Source of the DNA: Pelomyxa schiedti
Lineage: Eukaryota > Evosea > Pelobiontida > Pelomyxidae
Direction: 5' to 3'
Length of the DNA stretch: 47,104 nt
NCBI GenBank assembly: GCA_020536535.1
Contig: JAHLWZ010000922.1
Location: 1-47,104 of the forward strand
In this document: piece by piece, positions 24,702 through 35,845 of the stretch
Position numbering within the stretch: position 1 is the first letter of the stretch
Layout: each line of letters begins with the position of its first letter
Notes under the pieces: generated by a model
What the model was told of the DNA's origin: nothing
The model's input: the letters and a program-made list of their open reading frames with translations, nothing else
Databases searched by the model: none
Made by a program: the position numbers and the translations under genes

Positions 24702-27700
24702 ATGGCAACAACTGGCGTACCTACGCGCACAGGTAGCACTCCGGCACTACTGGGCCCGCCCCCCGCAACTCCCCCTCCGATACCCCCGTCATCGCCGTCT
24801 CCATCGATCTCGGCTGCGGCCGTTCCAGTCGGCACAACGGCGGCGTCGCCGTCCTCCCCCACTTCTTCGCTGGCTCTCTCCTCGTCGCCCATCGTTACCG
24901 ACGCCGCTGCAACAACCGCTACGACGTCCACTGCAGCTGCTAATCCTTCCCCCACGGCGGTCGTTGGCCCGTTGGCTCCGGTCGACGCCGCGCCGGTTGT
25001 TAAGCAGAAGAAGCCGTGGAACAGACAGTGGACTTTGGCAGAGTTGAGGACCGAGTCAAAGGATTGGTCCCTGGGATCAGATTACGGAGTACGTGTACTT
25101 ACTTACAGTTGCCTTTTGTTTTTGACGCTGTTGAAAAAACAAACAAAAGCTCATGTCATATCTGAAAACGTTTTCCGCACAACTTATGGCTCGCACACAA
25201 GCCCTGCAAGGGGAGGTCAACGGACTTGTGCACCAGTCCCGGGTCGCTGATGTGAATTTGCACAATACTTTCAACAATTTCTTGATGCTATCCAACACGC
25301 AGTACATAGAAAATGTGAGACACAATCAATTTAGTTACTCACTTCTGAGTTACCCTTCAGCGCGTGGATGAGGACGATCCAGCTGAACTGACTGCCAATG
25401 CTGACAAACGCGCACAAGCCGAGCCCAAAGACGAAACCCCAACGCAGCAGCAAATAATGGAAAAAAATGCCTCTGCTTTAGCTTATGGCATACAAGAAAT
25501 GATTAAGTTCTATGGGTATCTATACTCCCCTTCTCATGCATACTGATGATACTAGTCCTGTATCCGTTCCACAAACTCCTGCAGCACCAGAAACTCCAGC
25601 ACAAGTAGCACCTACTCCGGATTCTGCTTCTACAGCAGCTGCACCGGCACCACCCAAGACACAGGTTCTATTGAAAATCGATAGATCCCAATAATTGAAA
25701 CCCAAAGGGGCGTGATGTTTGGTCCAATTTACCGTTACCGTGTGTCTATGGCACTGATGACTATATTAAAGATGACCATTGCGGTCTACTTGCAGGTTAC
25801 TTCCGCGCCTTTACGTCATTTAAGGATCTTACTTGTAAAATCAATTCAGAAGATGACGATGAAGATGAAGAGGAGATGGAGACTGAAATTGAAGAGCCAC
25901 CAAAAGAGGAGGAGTCTATTCTTCCAGAAGTTGACGAAACTAAGGATAAGAAGGGTGATGAATCCGACTTCAGTTCTGAAGATGAGAAACCCACTGCATC
26001 TACTACAATATCTCCTACTGATGCGGCAACAACAGCACCAACCACCAGCGAACCCATTCTTGGAAGTGAGGGTACTCTAGTAGGAATAGATAATGGCTTG
26101 CCTGAAATTGCCTTTGGAGAGAATGGCAAAGAAGACTTCTTTGATGTTCCCTTGTCTACCTTACATTACCCTACTAATGTCAAATTCAGGGTTCCCCGGG
26201 AGTTGAGAATAATTCCAATGCCACGAAATCCGCCTTTGGTGAGATTACTGCCGATGGTGGGGGCATGTTTGAGGATGACGGCATATTCTCAAGGGAGAAC
26301 AAGGTCGTAGATGAAGATGAATCTTTGTTCAAAGAGCCAGAAGCTGGAGGAAAAACTTTGGTACCTGAAATTAAACTTCACAAAAAACCTAAGGCCGTCG
26401 TAGGATGATGACTGGCTTGGTGGTGGTTCTGGTGGTGGATCCAGCTCAATTTTTGATGACCTTGATGTATCTTTTCATTGTACCGTAATTGAGGCTCAAC
26501 TGTTTATTCTAGAAACCAATGGACGCGGGAAATACTAATACTAATTCCCTTTCTGCTGGAATTCTTGGGGACGATTTAGAGGATGAAGTATTCTTGGATT
26601 CCCCAAAACCTGTTCAACCAAAAACTTCCGCTCCAACTACAACTACAACCACATCTAGTTCAACCAAAACAACAGCAATAGAACCTGTAATAGCCCCTCC
26701 ACTGGGCTTTGAGGAGGAAGATTCCATTCTTCCTACTCCAAAAGAGGACCCTGTCGCTTCTGCTGCTCCATCTTCTCTTTGGGTAAAATAGTGCACAACT
26801 CCAAAAAGCAAACGAATTAATTTCCATTTCTTTTTTAGGAAGAAGAGGATGACATCTGGGGGCCCATTGAACCAAAGAAGACTGCCACACCCAAGACTGT
26901 ACAATCCGCTCCTGTGAAGCAAACATCTGCACCAGTGAAGCAGGCAGCCCCACAACCGAAAACTCCTTCCAGTTCACTCTCCTTCCTTGGCGAAGATTTC
27001 GCGGAAGATGACCTTGGCATTGAAGAACCGGCACCAAAACAGTCTGCTCCGGTTAAAACGGCTAAGGCTCCAGCAGTGACTGAACCAAAGTCCGTAGCCA
27101 AGGTACAACCCCCACCAAAAAAAGAGAGTACATTCGACTTCCTTGGTGGGGAAGATGACGGTGACGATGACGTAATTATTGGGGTTGCTCCTAAGAAAGA
27201 AAGTACGGCGATCAAGGCACCTACAGAATCTGATTCACAAACTACGATACCTAAACCTGATGCAATCTCTGATGACGACGATGACGTCGAGTCGCCAGCA
27301 CCGAAGCAAACAGTTACTTCTACTGTAACAGACAATTCCAAATTTTCCAGCTCAAGCTTGTCCTTTGAGGGGGATACTGAAGATATTATTGGTGACCTGT
27401 TGTCAGTTGATGAAGGTTAACTTTTTCCCCTCCACAACTTCACTTAAAACTTCACAGTCAAGACCACTCCTATCATTGAGCCGAAAAAACAGAGCACTGA
27501 CGTCGGTACCACTAAAAAGTCCACTACCACCAAGAAGGCTACAACTGATGTCACTAAGAAATCAACAACTGATTCCCCTAAGAAAGCAACAACAGATGCC
27601 ACTAAGAAAGCAACCACCGACACCACAAAAAAACCTGCCGCTAAAAAAGCTACTGTGCCCAAGAAAACTGGTGCCACAACAACTACTAAAAAAGCTGCTG

Positions 27701-28807
27701 CTACCAAAAAAGCACCTACTACAGCCAAAAAGGCGGCACCCTCTGTTAAAGCCAGTACACCTTTAGACACAGAGCCACCTCCCACAGATATTTCTGAACC
27801 CATTGCGCCAATTCCGGAGGTCGTACCTGACGAGAAAGACATTCTTCCTCCGTTTTCTGAAGGTAGTAATTTGCTGTAACTTTCAACTTTAACCCTCCCC
27901 CTAAAAGAACCTGAGGATACCCCCAAAAAAGAAGCCGAGGACACATCAAAGACTGCAAAGGCTGCCAGACCGTAATTCCTTTCACCCCTCTGCTTTTTTT
28001 CTTAAACAACCAAAGCAAGAAGAAAACTGGGAGTAAAGTTGGTAATCTCCAAGCAACCCTCCATCTAGATCCTACATTGATGCTTTCTGGTCGAAGACCT
28101 ACCCACAAGAAGGAACCCGTCCCTGAAGAAGAGGGCGAGACTCCTCCAAGTACAAGCCTGGATGGACCACCTGGTGAAGGACCCCGGCTTGTTGGCGTTA
28201 CCAAGACTCGCGCCAAGCCAGCAAGAGGAAGGCATCCACCAACATTACGGAAAGCGAAAGTACAGAAAGCAGAAGGTATGGATGACGACGACGACAGTGA
28301 CCTGGGGGATGAGGACACCTTTGCAAAGCCGGCAGACCCGTCTCCTCCTAAACCAAAACCTACAACTCCCGCACAGCCGTCTGTAGACTCGTTGTTATTT
28401 GATGAGGTACATCCTTTCTGTCTCTGATTTGCACTAATCACAACCCGCAGAAACCCTCTTCGAGCGCATCCCACACTTCATTACCGGACGATTTGTTCGA
28501 TTCACCTCTCGATTTACCTACGGCAACGAAGAAAGCACCTGCAAAGCAAACAGCAACCAAGACAAAAGCCACAGTAGAAAAGGCTGTGTCTGAAAAGAAA
28601 GAAACTACCACTACTTCCGCAGCCACTGTGACGGCAGATAAAAAAGAAGAACCAACCAAGAAAGCAGAAGCTCCCACACCAGTAGCAGCCAAAAAAGCAC
28701 CCCCTCCCAAAGCAGTCACTACGGACTTGGGTGACCTGGAGGACGACCCAATGTTCTCCGCCACTAAGAAAGAGGCCAAGTCAGAGAACTTTGGTCTCTT
28801 TGACTAA
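24702..28807 (+). CDS. WASHC2: FAM21-type subunit of the WASH complex
   Basis: FAM21 links the actin-nucleating WASH complex to retromer on endosomes. Exon 1 (24702-25088) starts MATTGVPTRTG with a Pro/Ser/Ala-rich lead, then PWNRQWTLAELRTESKDWSL. Exon 2 (from 25150) gives LMSYLKTFSAQLMARTQAL, GLVHQSRVADVNLHNTFNNF and LMLSNTQYIENRVDEDDP. This head matches the conserved FAM21 N-terminal domain closely. Further on, FGPIYRYRVYGTDDYIKDDH CGL fits the end of that head. The remaining roughly 900 residues are acidic and disordered, with repeated short acidic/hydrophobic boxes like the LFa motifs that bind retromer: FFDVPLST, DEVFLDSP, DDIWGPIE, DDLFDSPLDLP and a terminal FGLFD. A Lys/Thr/Ala-rich histone-tail-like stretch interrupts it (27470-27770). 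At least eight short introns are present. Confidence 0.92.
27470..27770 (+). repeat. Lys/Thr/Ala-rich repeat tract in the FAM21 tail
   Basis: The coding frame reads repeated KKxTT and KKA units (for example TDVTKKSTTDSPKKATTDAT), which resemble a histone H1 tail. It is a strongly basic island inside an otherwise acidic tail. The DNA repeat is imperfect, with a unit of about 24-27 bases. Confidence 0.75.
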
Positions 28808-29059
28808 AACATTAATAAAATTGTCTATTGCCTTGCTTTTAAAAAGAGAATCTTCAATTACCATTCAGACAAATCAGGAATTTCCTTCTATGAATTCAGG
28901 CACATTCCCTTTGCAAATCGCACTTTAAAAAAAACCATGAGGGGTAACCCTAGGCGTGTTGTTGGGGGTCTTTTTCTTCAGAGGTGCCATCAAACGAGGC
29001 CTCTTCCGTGTTGTTGTATGGCTCCTCCCTTTGATTAATCATACTCACTCAAGGAATGA

Positions 29060-31108
29060 ATGCATCAGTGTCTCCTTGTGCGATGGGTGGACAACACCAC
29101 TAAGAGACGCAACGTCGAACGAGAGTCTCGGAGCCGAGCCAATTTCGCCCAAGTCCAGAGGGACCTTCTGAAGTCCATCATGGAGCGGAGCTGCGCCAAT
29201 GGCGGTTGCGAGTTCGCTCGCAAGCACAAAATCATGGGTCTCGGCGCGGGCTCCTCCGGCGTGTACACAATGGAGCAATTCCGGCAAAGGGTGCCGCTGT
29301 GCACGTATTCAGATATCGCGGCTGAGGTTGACATGGTTGCACAGACTGGTTGCAAGTTTCCCAGGTGCACTGATCCAATTGAGTTCCTCACTTCCACAAC
29401 CGGTATGCTTTTCCGGTACTGAGTGGATTTAGTTGGAACTTGTTTCGTTTTCCTGTTGGTTTCTTGTGCCTGAATACCAGTCTGATGTGTAATTTTTCCT
29501 TCCTCATTTGTTTAGGCACAACCGGATCACAGAGACTTGTTCCTCTAACTCGGATAGACATGGAGAAGATGCGGAGTTACTTGAATACGTGCATTATAAT
29601 CGCTTTTTCCTGTCGATCAACACCCAACAAGGTGTCAAAAAGAGTCCTGGAGGTATCACACAGGGTGCACTTGGCCCAATGTTCTTTCTCAGGTCAAAAA
29701 AGTGGCTCCCTTTTGTTTTTGTATCTCCCTTTGAGGTCTACCAGGTATAACTTGACTTTTCATAATACATCCATGGCAATAGAGATATTTTTCTTTTAGG
29801 CTGCGGAATGGGTGGAACCAGCAATGTATCTTCATGCATTGTGGGGAATGAGAAAATACTCCGAACTCTCCCAGATTTCCGTTCCTTTTTCTGCGATGCT
29901 GCATTCCTTTTTCACAGTGATGATCCGGGACTGGGATGACCTCATATATGACGTGGAGCACGGAACCCTGCATCGCAAGGTTCCTCCTGTGCAGCTTCGA
30001 CACGAGCCAATGCCACATTACGCTTCTAGGATACTTGAAGCGGTATCCAGAGTGCCACCTGGAAAACCCGGCTGGGTAAAATCGGTGTTTCCAAAGTTGA
30101 ACTTGGTGGTATCCAACGTCATAAACCCTTCTCTGAGTTATGTATCTGACCTCAAGTTATGGCTTGGAGATGACGTGCAATTCCGGTCCTTGGTATATGG
30201 AGCATCCGAGTGTATCATCGCAATGCAAACTCCAGAGGCCACCATCGCTGACCTGAGGCGTGACATTCAGCCAAACTCGGCGTTTTTTGAATTCGTACCA
30301 TTGGACGAGGAAGAGTCCAAGAAGTGCACAGAGACTGGTGGAGCCATGCTGCCACAAGAGGCCATTGTTGGGCACATTTATGAGGTTGCTTTGACAAACT
30401 TCTCTGGGTTGTGGAGGTATCGAATGGGAGATGCAGTTCAGGTTGTTGGATTCAAGGGTCAATGCCCAGAGGTATTCGCCTTCCTCCGGACTCACATTTC
30501 CTTTTACTCAAACAATGCAGATCAAATTCGCTTACAGAGTTGGTTCGGTTCTGAACATCTTCGGAGAGAACATCAACGAGATTCACCTGCGCAAAATAAT
30601 GACAGATGTGTTTGGTGATAACATTGTCGATTTCACTGTCTTCCAGGACGATATTGAAAGCCGCTATCACGTTTACGTCGAGCCGAGGTCCCCCCTTTCT
30701 CCTGAAACTGTATGTGTCTCCCCTGTCATCCAACTTCCCACCATTCCCATTCTCTTTCTCACCTTCCCATTATGTTATCATTATCATCTCCATTCCCAAT
30801 TCCCAGGCACACCCACGCTCTCCCATAATACTCTCTTGCTCACTCTACTATCAAACCACACCGCCAACAAGGTTTCGACACTGAGCGAGGCCGTTGACGC
30901 GGCGATCAGGCAGACGGTGTATAACTACCGGCTGTATCCCTTCAAGAAGCCCCTTGTGTGTGTTGTGAGGCCGGGGACCTTCGCGTCCCTGACGTCGCAC
31001 ATTCAAAGGAGGACGCTGAGCCAGGCCAAGGTGCCCATCAAGGTCCTCAACCCCGAACACATCAAGATCCTCGTCGACAACACGCTGGAGAGGTGTTGCG
31101 CTCATTGA
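29060..31108 (+). CDS. GH3-family protein (acyl-acid amido synthetase-like)
   Basis: GH3 proteins adenylate a carboxylic acid and join it to an amino acid. Family motifs appear in order: an N-terminal Y/F-rich lead-in with FRQRVPLCTYSDIAAEVDMV; the nucleotide loop FLTSTTG joined to TTGSQRLVPLTR over an intron (29403-29515); LSINTQQGVKKSPGGITQG; SPFEVYQ; AMYLHALWGMRKY; VPFSAMLHSFF; YGASECIIAM; FFEFVPLDEE; YEVALTNFSGLWRYRMGDAV; GEN.NE-type INEIHLRK; and a C-terminal HIKILVDNTLERCCAH. The length of about 560-580 aa is normal for the family. The frame between about 29560 and 29640 changes without a clear intron. The start Met at 29060 is the first in frame, and a 5' exon is possible. The substrate cannot be predicted. 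Outside plants the family is scattered in amoebae and bacteria, and its role there is unclear. Confidence 0.88.
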
Positions 31109-31783
31109 CACTTTTGTTGGCGCCATTTTCTACCGTTGCAACGGTGCTTCGTTGATTACGCCAGAACTGTGGAAAAAAAGATCGAAAAGGGAAAAAAATG
31201 TGCCGTCGTTACTACTCAGAACGGAACAAGCATGAGGTGGGAATTGGTAGATGTAGGTGTGTCTGTGTATCATGTAGCACCGTTTCCTTTTGGAGGCAGA
31301 AGCATGGGAATTATCTGAAGTGCGCAGCAGAGGGACCAACATAGGCCATAACAAGACTCAGCAGTGCAATTCCACAAGTGGAAAGGAGTTGTTTGAGGTC
31401 ATAGTCTTTCATCTTCATAGTGGACAGGTGTGCCACAGCACACACCACAGCTTGCCATGACAGGAAGCGGTACTTTTATAATACGTGGGTACGGTATTTC
31501 ACAACACAGAATGAACAAAAAAAAAAAAAAAAACGAACAACACGTGAGTAGCAACCGTTCGTTTCATACATTGTGTACATGTTTGGGGAAAAAAAACCTT
31601 GAGGAAGATACTCAGCATGCTGAATAACATTGCAAGGAGGGACATTGGCATAGAGAGGGCATCTACGGATTCCTCCTGCTTGTGCCAGACCGCCGACGAG
31701 TGCACATTGTCCGGTGACACAACACGTCCCTGTTGCCCTCGTGGCATCTCGGCGAATGATGGGGTTGAATGATCAGATCCTAG
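31109..31783. other. Gap between GH3 and the ankyrin-like gene
   Basis: No certain gene. It has an A18 tract at about 31515-31533. An ATG-led frame at 31617-31771 (MLNNIARRDIGIERAS...) ends just before the ankyrin-like exon. The two could be joined only by a 20-base intron (GTTGAATGATCAGATCCTAG), so this may be the missing first exon. Confidence 0.4.
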
Positions 31784-34099
31784 TTTTCCGGGAAAAAAGA
31801 CGAATCTGAAGCTCTTTCCTCCACGGAATCGAACATCGACAGGATAGTTGGGGTGTCGCGGGTGCTGTGGGAGTCTGTGGTGTCCCGCGGGTGGCTCGAC
31901 GACCCGTGCGACCCGGATCCCCCTTCGTCCTGCGGCCTCCGCAACGTGTCGCTGTTCAGCCTAGCCGAGGCCGCCTTCCCACTGGTGGCGCTGGTATGCT
32001 CCCGCGCGCTGCAGCCCCCCCGCGGGGGCCGCGGCGTCGGCACCTACTGCGCCATCGCCAGCGCCGCCTCCGCCCCCAGCGCCTCGTGCGTGGCCTGGAT
32101 CCTCGGGCACCGGCGGCGGCGGCTCGGCAGGGACCCGGGCCCCGCGCCCACCGCCGCAGTGGCCGTGGCCCCGGCCCCTTGTCTGCGTGGAGTCGCCGAC
32201 GAGGAGGGTCCCGTCGTGAAGGAGGTGGTCGCGGTGCTGAGGGGCCTGTGCTGTGGCGGCCATCTGGAGCTCCTGAGGAAGTTCTTTGGGCCTGCGGAGG
32301 GTGGAGACGGGCCGCCAGCCGACTGCGCTCTGCCGGCATTGTGGGATGGCCGACGCGTCGTTGGGTGGGCGAGCGCGTGCGCAGCTTTGGGCGGTGGCCG
32401 CGAGGGCTCTGGGAATGCGGCTATTATGGGTGCGACTATGCTGAGGAACAAGGTGAGGGAATACGTGAAGGCATCCTGTGGGTCTCCAATGTGCCGGGTC
32501 ATTGTCAGGGCATGCAGTTCAGGCCACCTCGATGTTGTCAGGTGGCTGGTTTCCGTGCTCGGAATCGAGCGGAATGAGGCCCAGTGGACCCTATTTGGCG
32601 AGCCGCTGTTCGCTGCTATTGGCGAGGGAAGGATGGAAGTTGTTCGGTGGATGTTTGCGGAGTTTCGATTCGCGCAGCTCCCTGTGTCGGCTCTGCTGGA
32701 GATGGTTGATTTGTGTGCAGATGGCGCTGCGCCGGGCAACTTGAAGTGGTGTGAGGAGATAATTCCGCCGGGTGTCATCAACAAGAACGAGTGCCAGTAT
32801 CTCATGTTTAGGAATGAGCACAGCACTGTGGAAGACTGCCGATGGCTGGAAGATGATATTATCAAATCAGGTGTGGAGGACTATATCTTTGAGAAAATTA
32901 AGAAGCCTGATATTGCCAAGTGGGTCCTGTCAACATTCCCAATTGCACCTGCGGCGGAGTCTTTGAATTGCCTCTGCAAGACCTTTGGAGACATAGCATT
33001 TGCAGAGTGGCTTGCAACCGAAAAGCACTTCACGCTATCTGCAGACACCTTTGTAGCAGCCTGTTCCACCTCAAAAGGAGGAGCTTCACTTGCAAGATGG
33101 CTATCGACCAGGGTTACTCTCACACAGGCTGACCTACTGAACGGCCTTAAAGAAGCAATACGCTGGAGCAATATAGACGTTGCCGATTGGTTGGAAGAAA
33201 CTTTCCACGTAATGTCTCTTGTAAACTCCGTTCCTGATACCGCTGGGAGTTTCTTGATGGCTTGCACAGAAGATGCCGACCCGAAGGACAGAGTGGAGGG
33301 GATAAAGTGGCTGATTCACCACCTCTCTGAGCCTTCGAGTATCGGGGTGGATTCAATCCTTAGCTCAATTTCTGAGGCACTTAGGTGCTTCCGGAGGCAC
33401 ACTGTTTCATACTTGCTGGAGACCTTCCCCGCATTTGAACCACAAAATCTTTTTAAGAACCTCGTGATTGAGTTCATGGAGGAAGACCTTGGTACCCTGA
33501 AGCGGATTCTCCTCCCTGTAGGTCCCTCACTCCTGTCAGGAGAGAGCACAGCGGAGTTCGTGGGCAAGTGCTTGACTTCAAAGGACTTCCAACCGTACTC
33601 AAGCAAGATTGTGAAGTGGGTGATTGGCCATTTCCAACTGCAGTACAAACATATAAAAGCACACAAAAACTCACTCCTGTTTAAGCGAAGAACCGGTGTG
33701 TGCAATGGGTTCTTGATTCCTTTGACATTCCCCTCTGTGATGTATGTATGATGTCCCCTTTCAATATTAAGTACCCAACCCCGGCAACGACTAATGGGAA
33801 CAAAAACTCAGGTGTTCGAGATGGCTGATAAGTGGTTCGCTCAGGATAGGCACGTGGACCTGTCCACGTGGCTGGTGATTCTCAGGAAGTATCCCACAAT
33901 TGACGCGGGGGTGATACGGCAACACTTCCTGCCAATCGCGGCATCATCACCCCACATTGGAGTGCACGCAATGCGGGAGTGCGGGCTCCCAGCCAAAGAC
34001 CTTCTCGACTACCTTGGGACCGAGCTTGATGACCTCCCGTTGGATCTCAAGTTGTGGAGGTACTTCTTCCAGGCACCAAATGGAGTGCAAGATACTTGA
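31784..34099 (+). CDS. Ankyrin-like repeat protein, 5' end unresolved
   Basis: One long exon is open from an AG acceptor at 31783 to about 33695, followed by a short last exon (33811-34099). No ATG lies in frame at the left end, so a small first exon is missing. About 90 Pro/Arg/Gly-rich residues with high GC come first. Repeats of roughly 30-45 residues of the form G(H/N)L-(D/E)-(V/L)-(V/L)-R-W-(L/M)-V follow: GGHLELLRKFF, SSGHLDVVRWLVSVLGI, GRMEVVRWMFAEFRF, KKPDIAKWVLSTFPI, GDIAFAEWLATEKHF, SNIDVADWLEETFHV and SSKIVKWVIGHFQL. These resemble degenerate ankyrin repeats, which usually mediate protein binding. Near 33695 the coding frame seems to shift: CVQWVLDSFDIPLCD continues in another frame and splices at 33748 into VFEMADKWFAQDRHVDLSTW. 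The stop is at 34097-34099. Confidence 0.75.
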
Positions 34100-34593
34100 A
34101 GAATCCCGCTATCATTGAACTACAGTTTTTTCACAAACAGAAACACGTGAACTCAAACAACCACTTCTGCTGGCTGCCAGCATTCCTTATGAGAGTGGTG
34201 TGTTGTGATGGGTTTGCATCACTCAGTGTTTATTTAAACAGAAAATTTGATGAGGAAAAAGAGAATTGTGTTTCTGTGTTTTAGAACAAAGGGATAGTGG
34301 AGCGGAATGTTGTTTGGGTGGCTTGTTGGCTGTGAACTGATGATAACCTGGATGGTTGGTAATCATTATTGGTTGCCTGTGGTATGATGGCGACTGTACC
34401 TGAAGAAAGGTTATTTAAAGGCGGTCAGGATCCTACATCATATGAGGTGAGGATACTTTTTATGAAGCCAAGCCAGCTTGCTGGAGAACTGAAAAAATGA
34501 TCAGTGCCAATAAAAGTTGGAATTTTGAAAGCAAACCTAATAATTTCTGCCAAGTTCCAACTTTGTAATTCATCCATTTATCGCTTTGGTATC

Positions 34594-34659
34594 GCAGCCC
34601 GCCCAGAATGGGCGTGCACATCGTGAGCACGTGAGCACTCACGGGCAAGAGCTGGCTAT
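34594..34659. repeat. Two-hairpin motif, element copy 2, unit 1
   Basis: Same layout as the copy 1 units. The second hairpin is CGTGAGCAC-GTGA-GCACTCACG, with two inner mismatches. The outer pairing is CAGC with GCTG. Confidence 0.75.
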
Positions 34660-34716
34660 ATTATAGTTAAGTGTATTGAGGCCTCGAGTATCAATTCATC
34701 ATCCCAGATAATTATC

Positions 34717-34782
34717 GCAGCCCGCCCAGAATGGGCGTGCACATCGTGAGCGCTTGAGCACTCACGGGCAAGAGCTGGCTAT
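34717..34782. repeat. Two-hairpin motif, element copy 2, unit 2
   Basis: It carries the TTGA loop, and its 5' flank (CGAGTATCAATTCATCATCCC) matches unit 3 of element copy 1, so it is the counterpart of that unit by flank. The outer pairing is CAGC with GCTG. Confidence 0.75.
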
Positions 34783-34903
34783 TATGTATTAATTGTTGGA
34801 ATTAGGGGCATTCTAGGAAAGACCAGCTATTGAGCTGATAAAATAAACTGTGCTAAGAATCATTAGTGCCAATAAAAGTTAGAATTTTAAAGGCAAACGT
34901 TTC

Positions 34904-34969
34904 GCAGCCCGCCCAGAATGGGCGTGCACATCGTGAGCGCGTGAGCACTCACGGGCAAGAGCTGGCTAT
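34904..34969. repeat. Two-hairpin motif, element copy 2, unit 3
   Basis: The second hairpin is CGTGAGCGC-GTGA-GCACTCACG. The 3' flank (GCAATCAGTATTTGAAATATAG) matches unit 3 of copy 1, while its 5' flank matches the sequence before unit 1. It therefore looks like a recombinant of two units. Confidence 0.75.
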
Positions 34970-35074
34970 GCAATCAGTATTTGAAATATAGTACTAGTAC
35001 CTATGATATGATGGAGATCTAAAGTTGTTGTTGGAATTAGGATTAATCAGTAAATGCAATCAGTCCCATAATTC

Positions 35075-35142
35075 GCGGCCCGCCCAGAATGGGCGTGCAC
35101 ATCGTGAGCCGGGGAAACTGCGTGGCTCACGGGCCAGAGCCG
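35075..35142. repeat. Two-hairpin motif, element copy 2, unit 4 (variant)
   Basis: Identical in type to unit 4 of copy 1: outer pairing CGGC with GCCG and a longer loop containing GGGGAAACTG. Confidence 0.75.
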
Positions 35143-35416
35143 GACCTAAGTAAGTTGCGCATCCGGAGGAGCTATACATACAGCAATACCAGTAGGTCTA
35201 AAGCATCAACAGTAAACGCAGCTCCAGTCCCATAATGCCCCCCCCAGCACCCGCCCACGCACCACACCACACCGCACTCCGCCTGATCACACGCTGAGGA
35301 TTGAGGCACTGTTGAAGGTGGCGTGGTTGTTGTTGTGGCGTCGTTGATGTGGCAGCGCCGGCCCCGGGGAATGCCCCCCGCTCGTCCACGCAGTGTGCAG
35401 CTGGTAGGAAATGAGC

Positions 35417-35561
35417 CGGAGAGGGTGAACGTTGAGGCCCAAGACAGCGGGCAGGCCGTGCCGTATTCCTCTCAGCCCCCGGAGGGGTTCGTGCGGGCAG
35501 TCGAAAGACAGTGCAGTGATCTGCCAGGTCAGGCCCGTTGCTGTCCAGGCTGTCTTGGGGG
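35417..35561 (+). ncRNA. Candidate structured RNA core, copy 2
   Basis: Identical over 145 bases to 8995-9139, with the same long-range pairing. A run of seven T follows about 50 bases downstream. The surrounding sequence has diverged, including a long insert just upstream, so the identity is not explained by a recent copy of the whole element unless the core is under constraint or gene conversion. Confidence 0.5.
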
Positions 35562-35673
35562 GCGCCCACCCCCGCGTCGGTGTTGATTTGTTGCTTTTGT
35601 TGCTTTGTTATTTTTTTATGACTTTGTTATTCTTTATTCCTTGACGATGACTGACTTCTCATTGTTGTGCGCG

Positions 35674-35704
35674 CCAATTGGTGAAACTTTTTTTCACCAA
35701 TTGG
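35674..35704. repeat. Perfect inverted repeat near the right end of element copy 2
   Basis: CCAATTGGTGAAA and TTTCACCAATTGG flank a 5-base loop (CTTTT). Only the right arm is present in copy 1 (about 9267-9279). It is followed by CAGGAGCAATTGG, so CCAATTG...CAATTGG also pairs at the element end. Confidence 0.8.
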
Positions 35705-35845
35705 TTCCCAGGAGCAATTGGGTCTGACATTTTCCCGCGTGTGTTGCAGGCTGAATGCCATGACGGCTGTGGTAGAACAACGAAAACAAGCGAAGAAAGA
35801 CGACTTAGTTTTTTTCTCCTATTCGAACTCAGCAACAATCATGAA

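Larger units (their letters stand above)
34284..35721. mobile_element. Dispersed structured repeat element, copy 2
   Basis: Same orientation and order of parts as 8051-9297: left arm, four hairpin motifs, 145-base core, T-rich part and right end at CAATTGG. Differences: it lacks some left-arm sequence, it has an extra copy of the GTGCCAATAAAAGTTAGAA flank before unit 3, and it has an insert of about 200 bases between unit 4 and the core (about 35180-35410). It also has a perfect 13-base inverted repeat near its right end. It starts about 185 bases after the ankyrin-like gene stop and ends about 125 bases from the phosphoketolase stop, so it sits entirely between genes. Confidence 0.65.
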
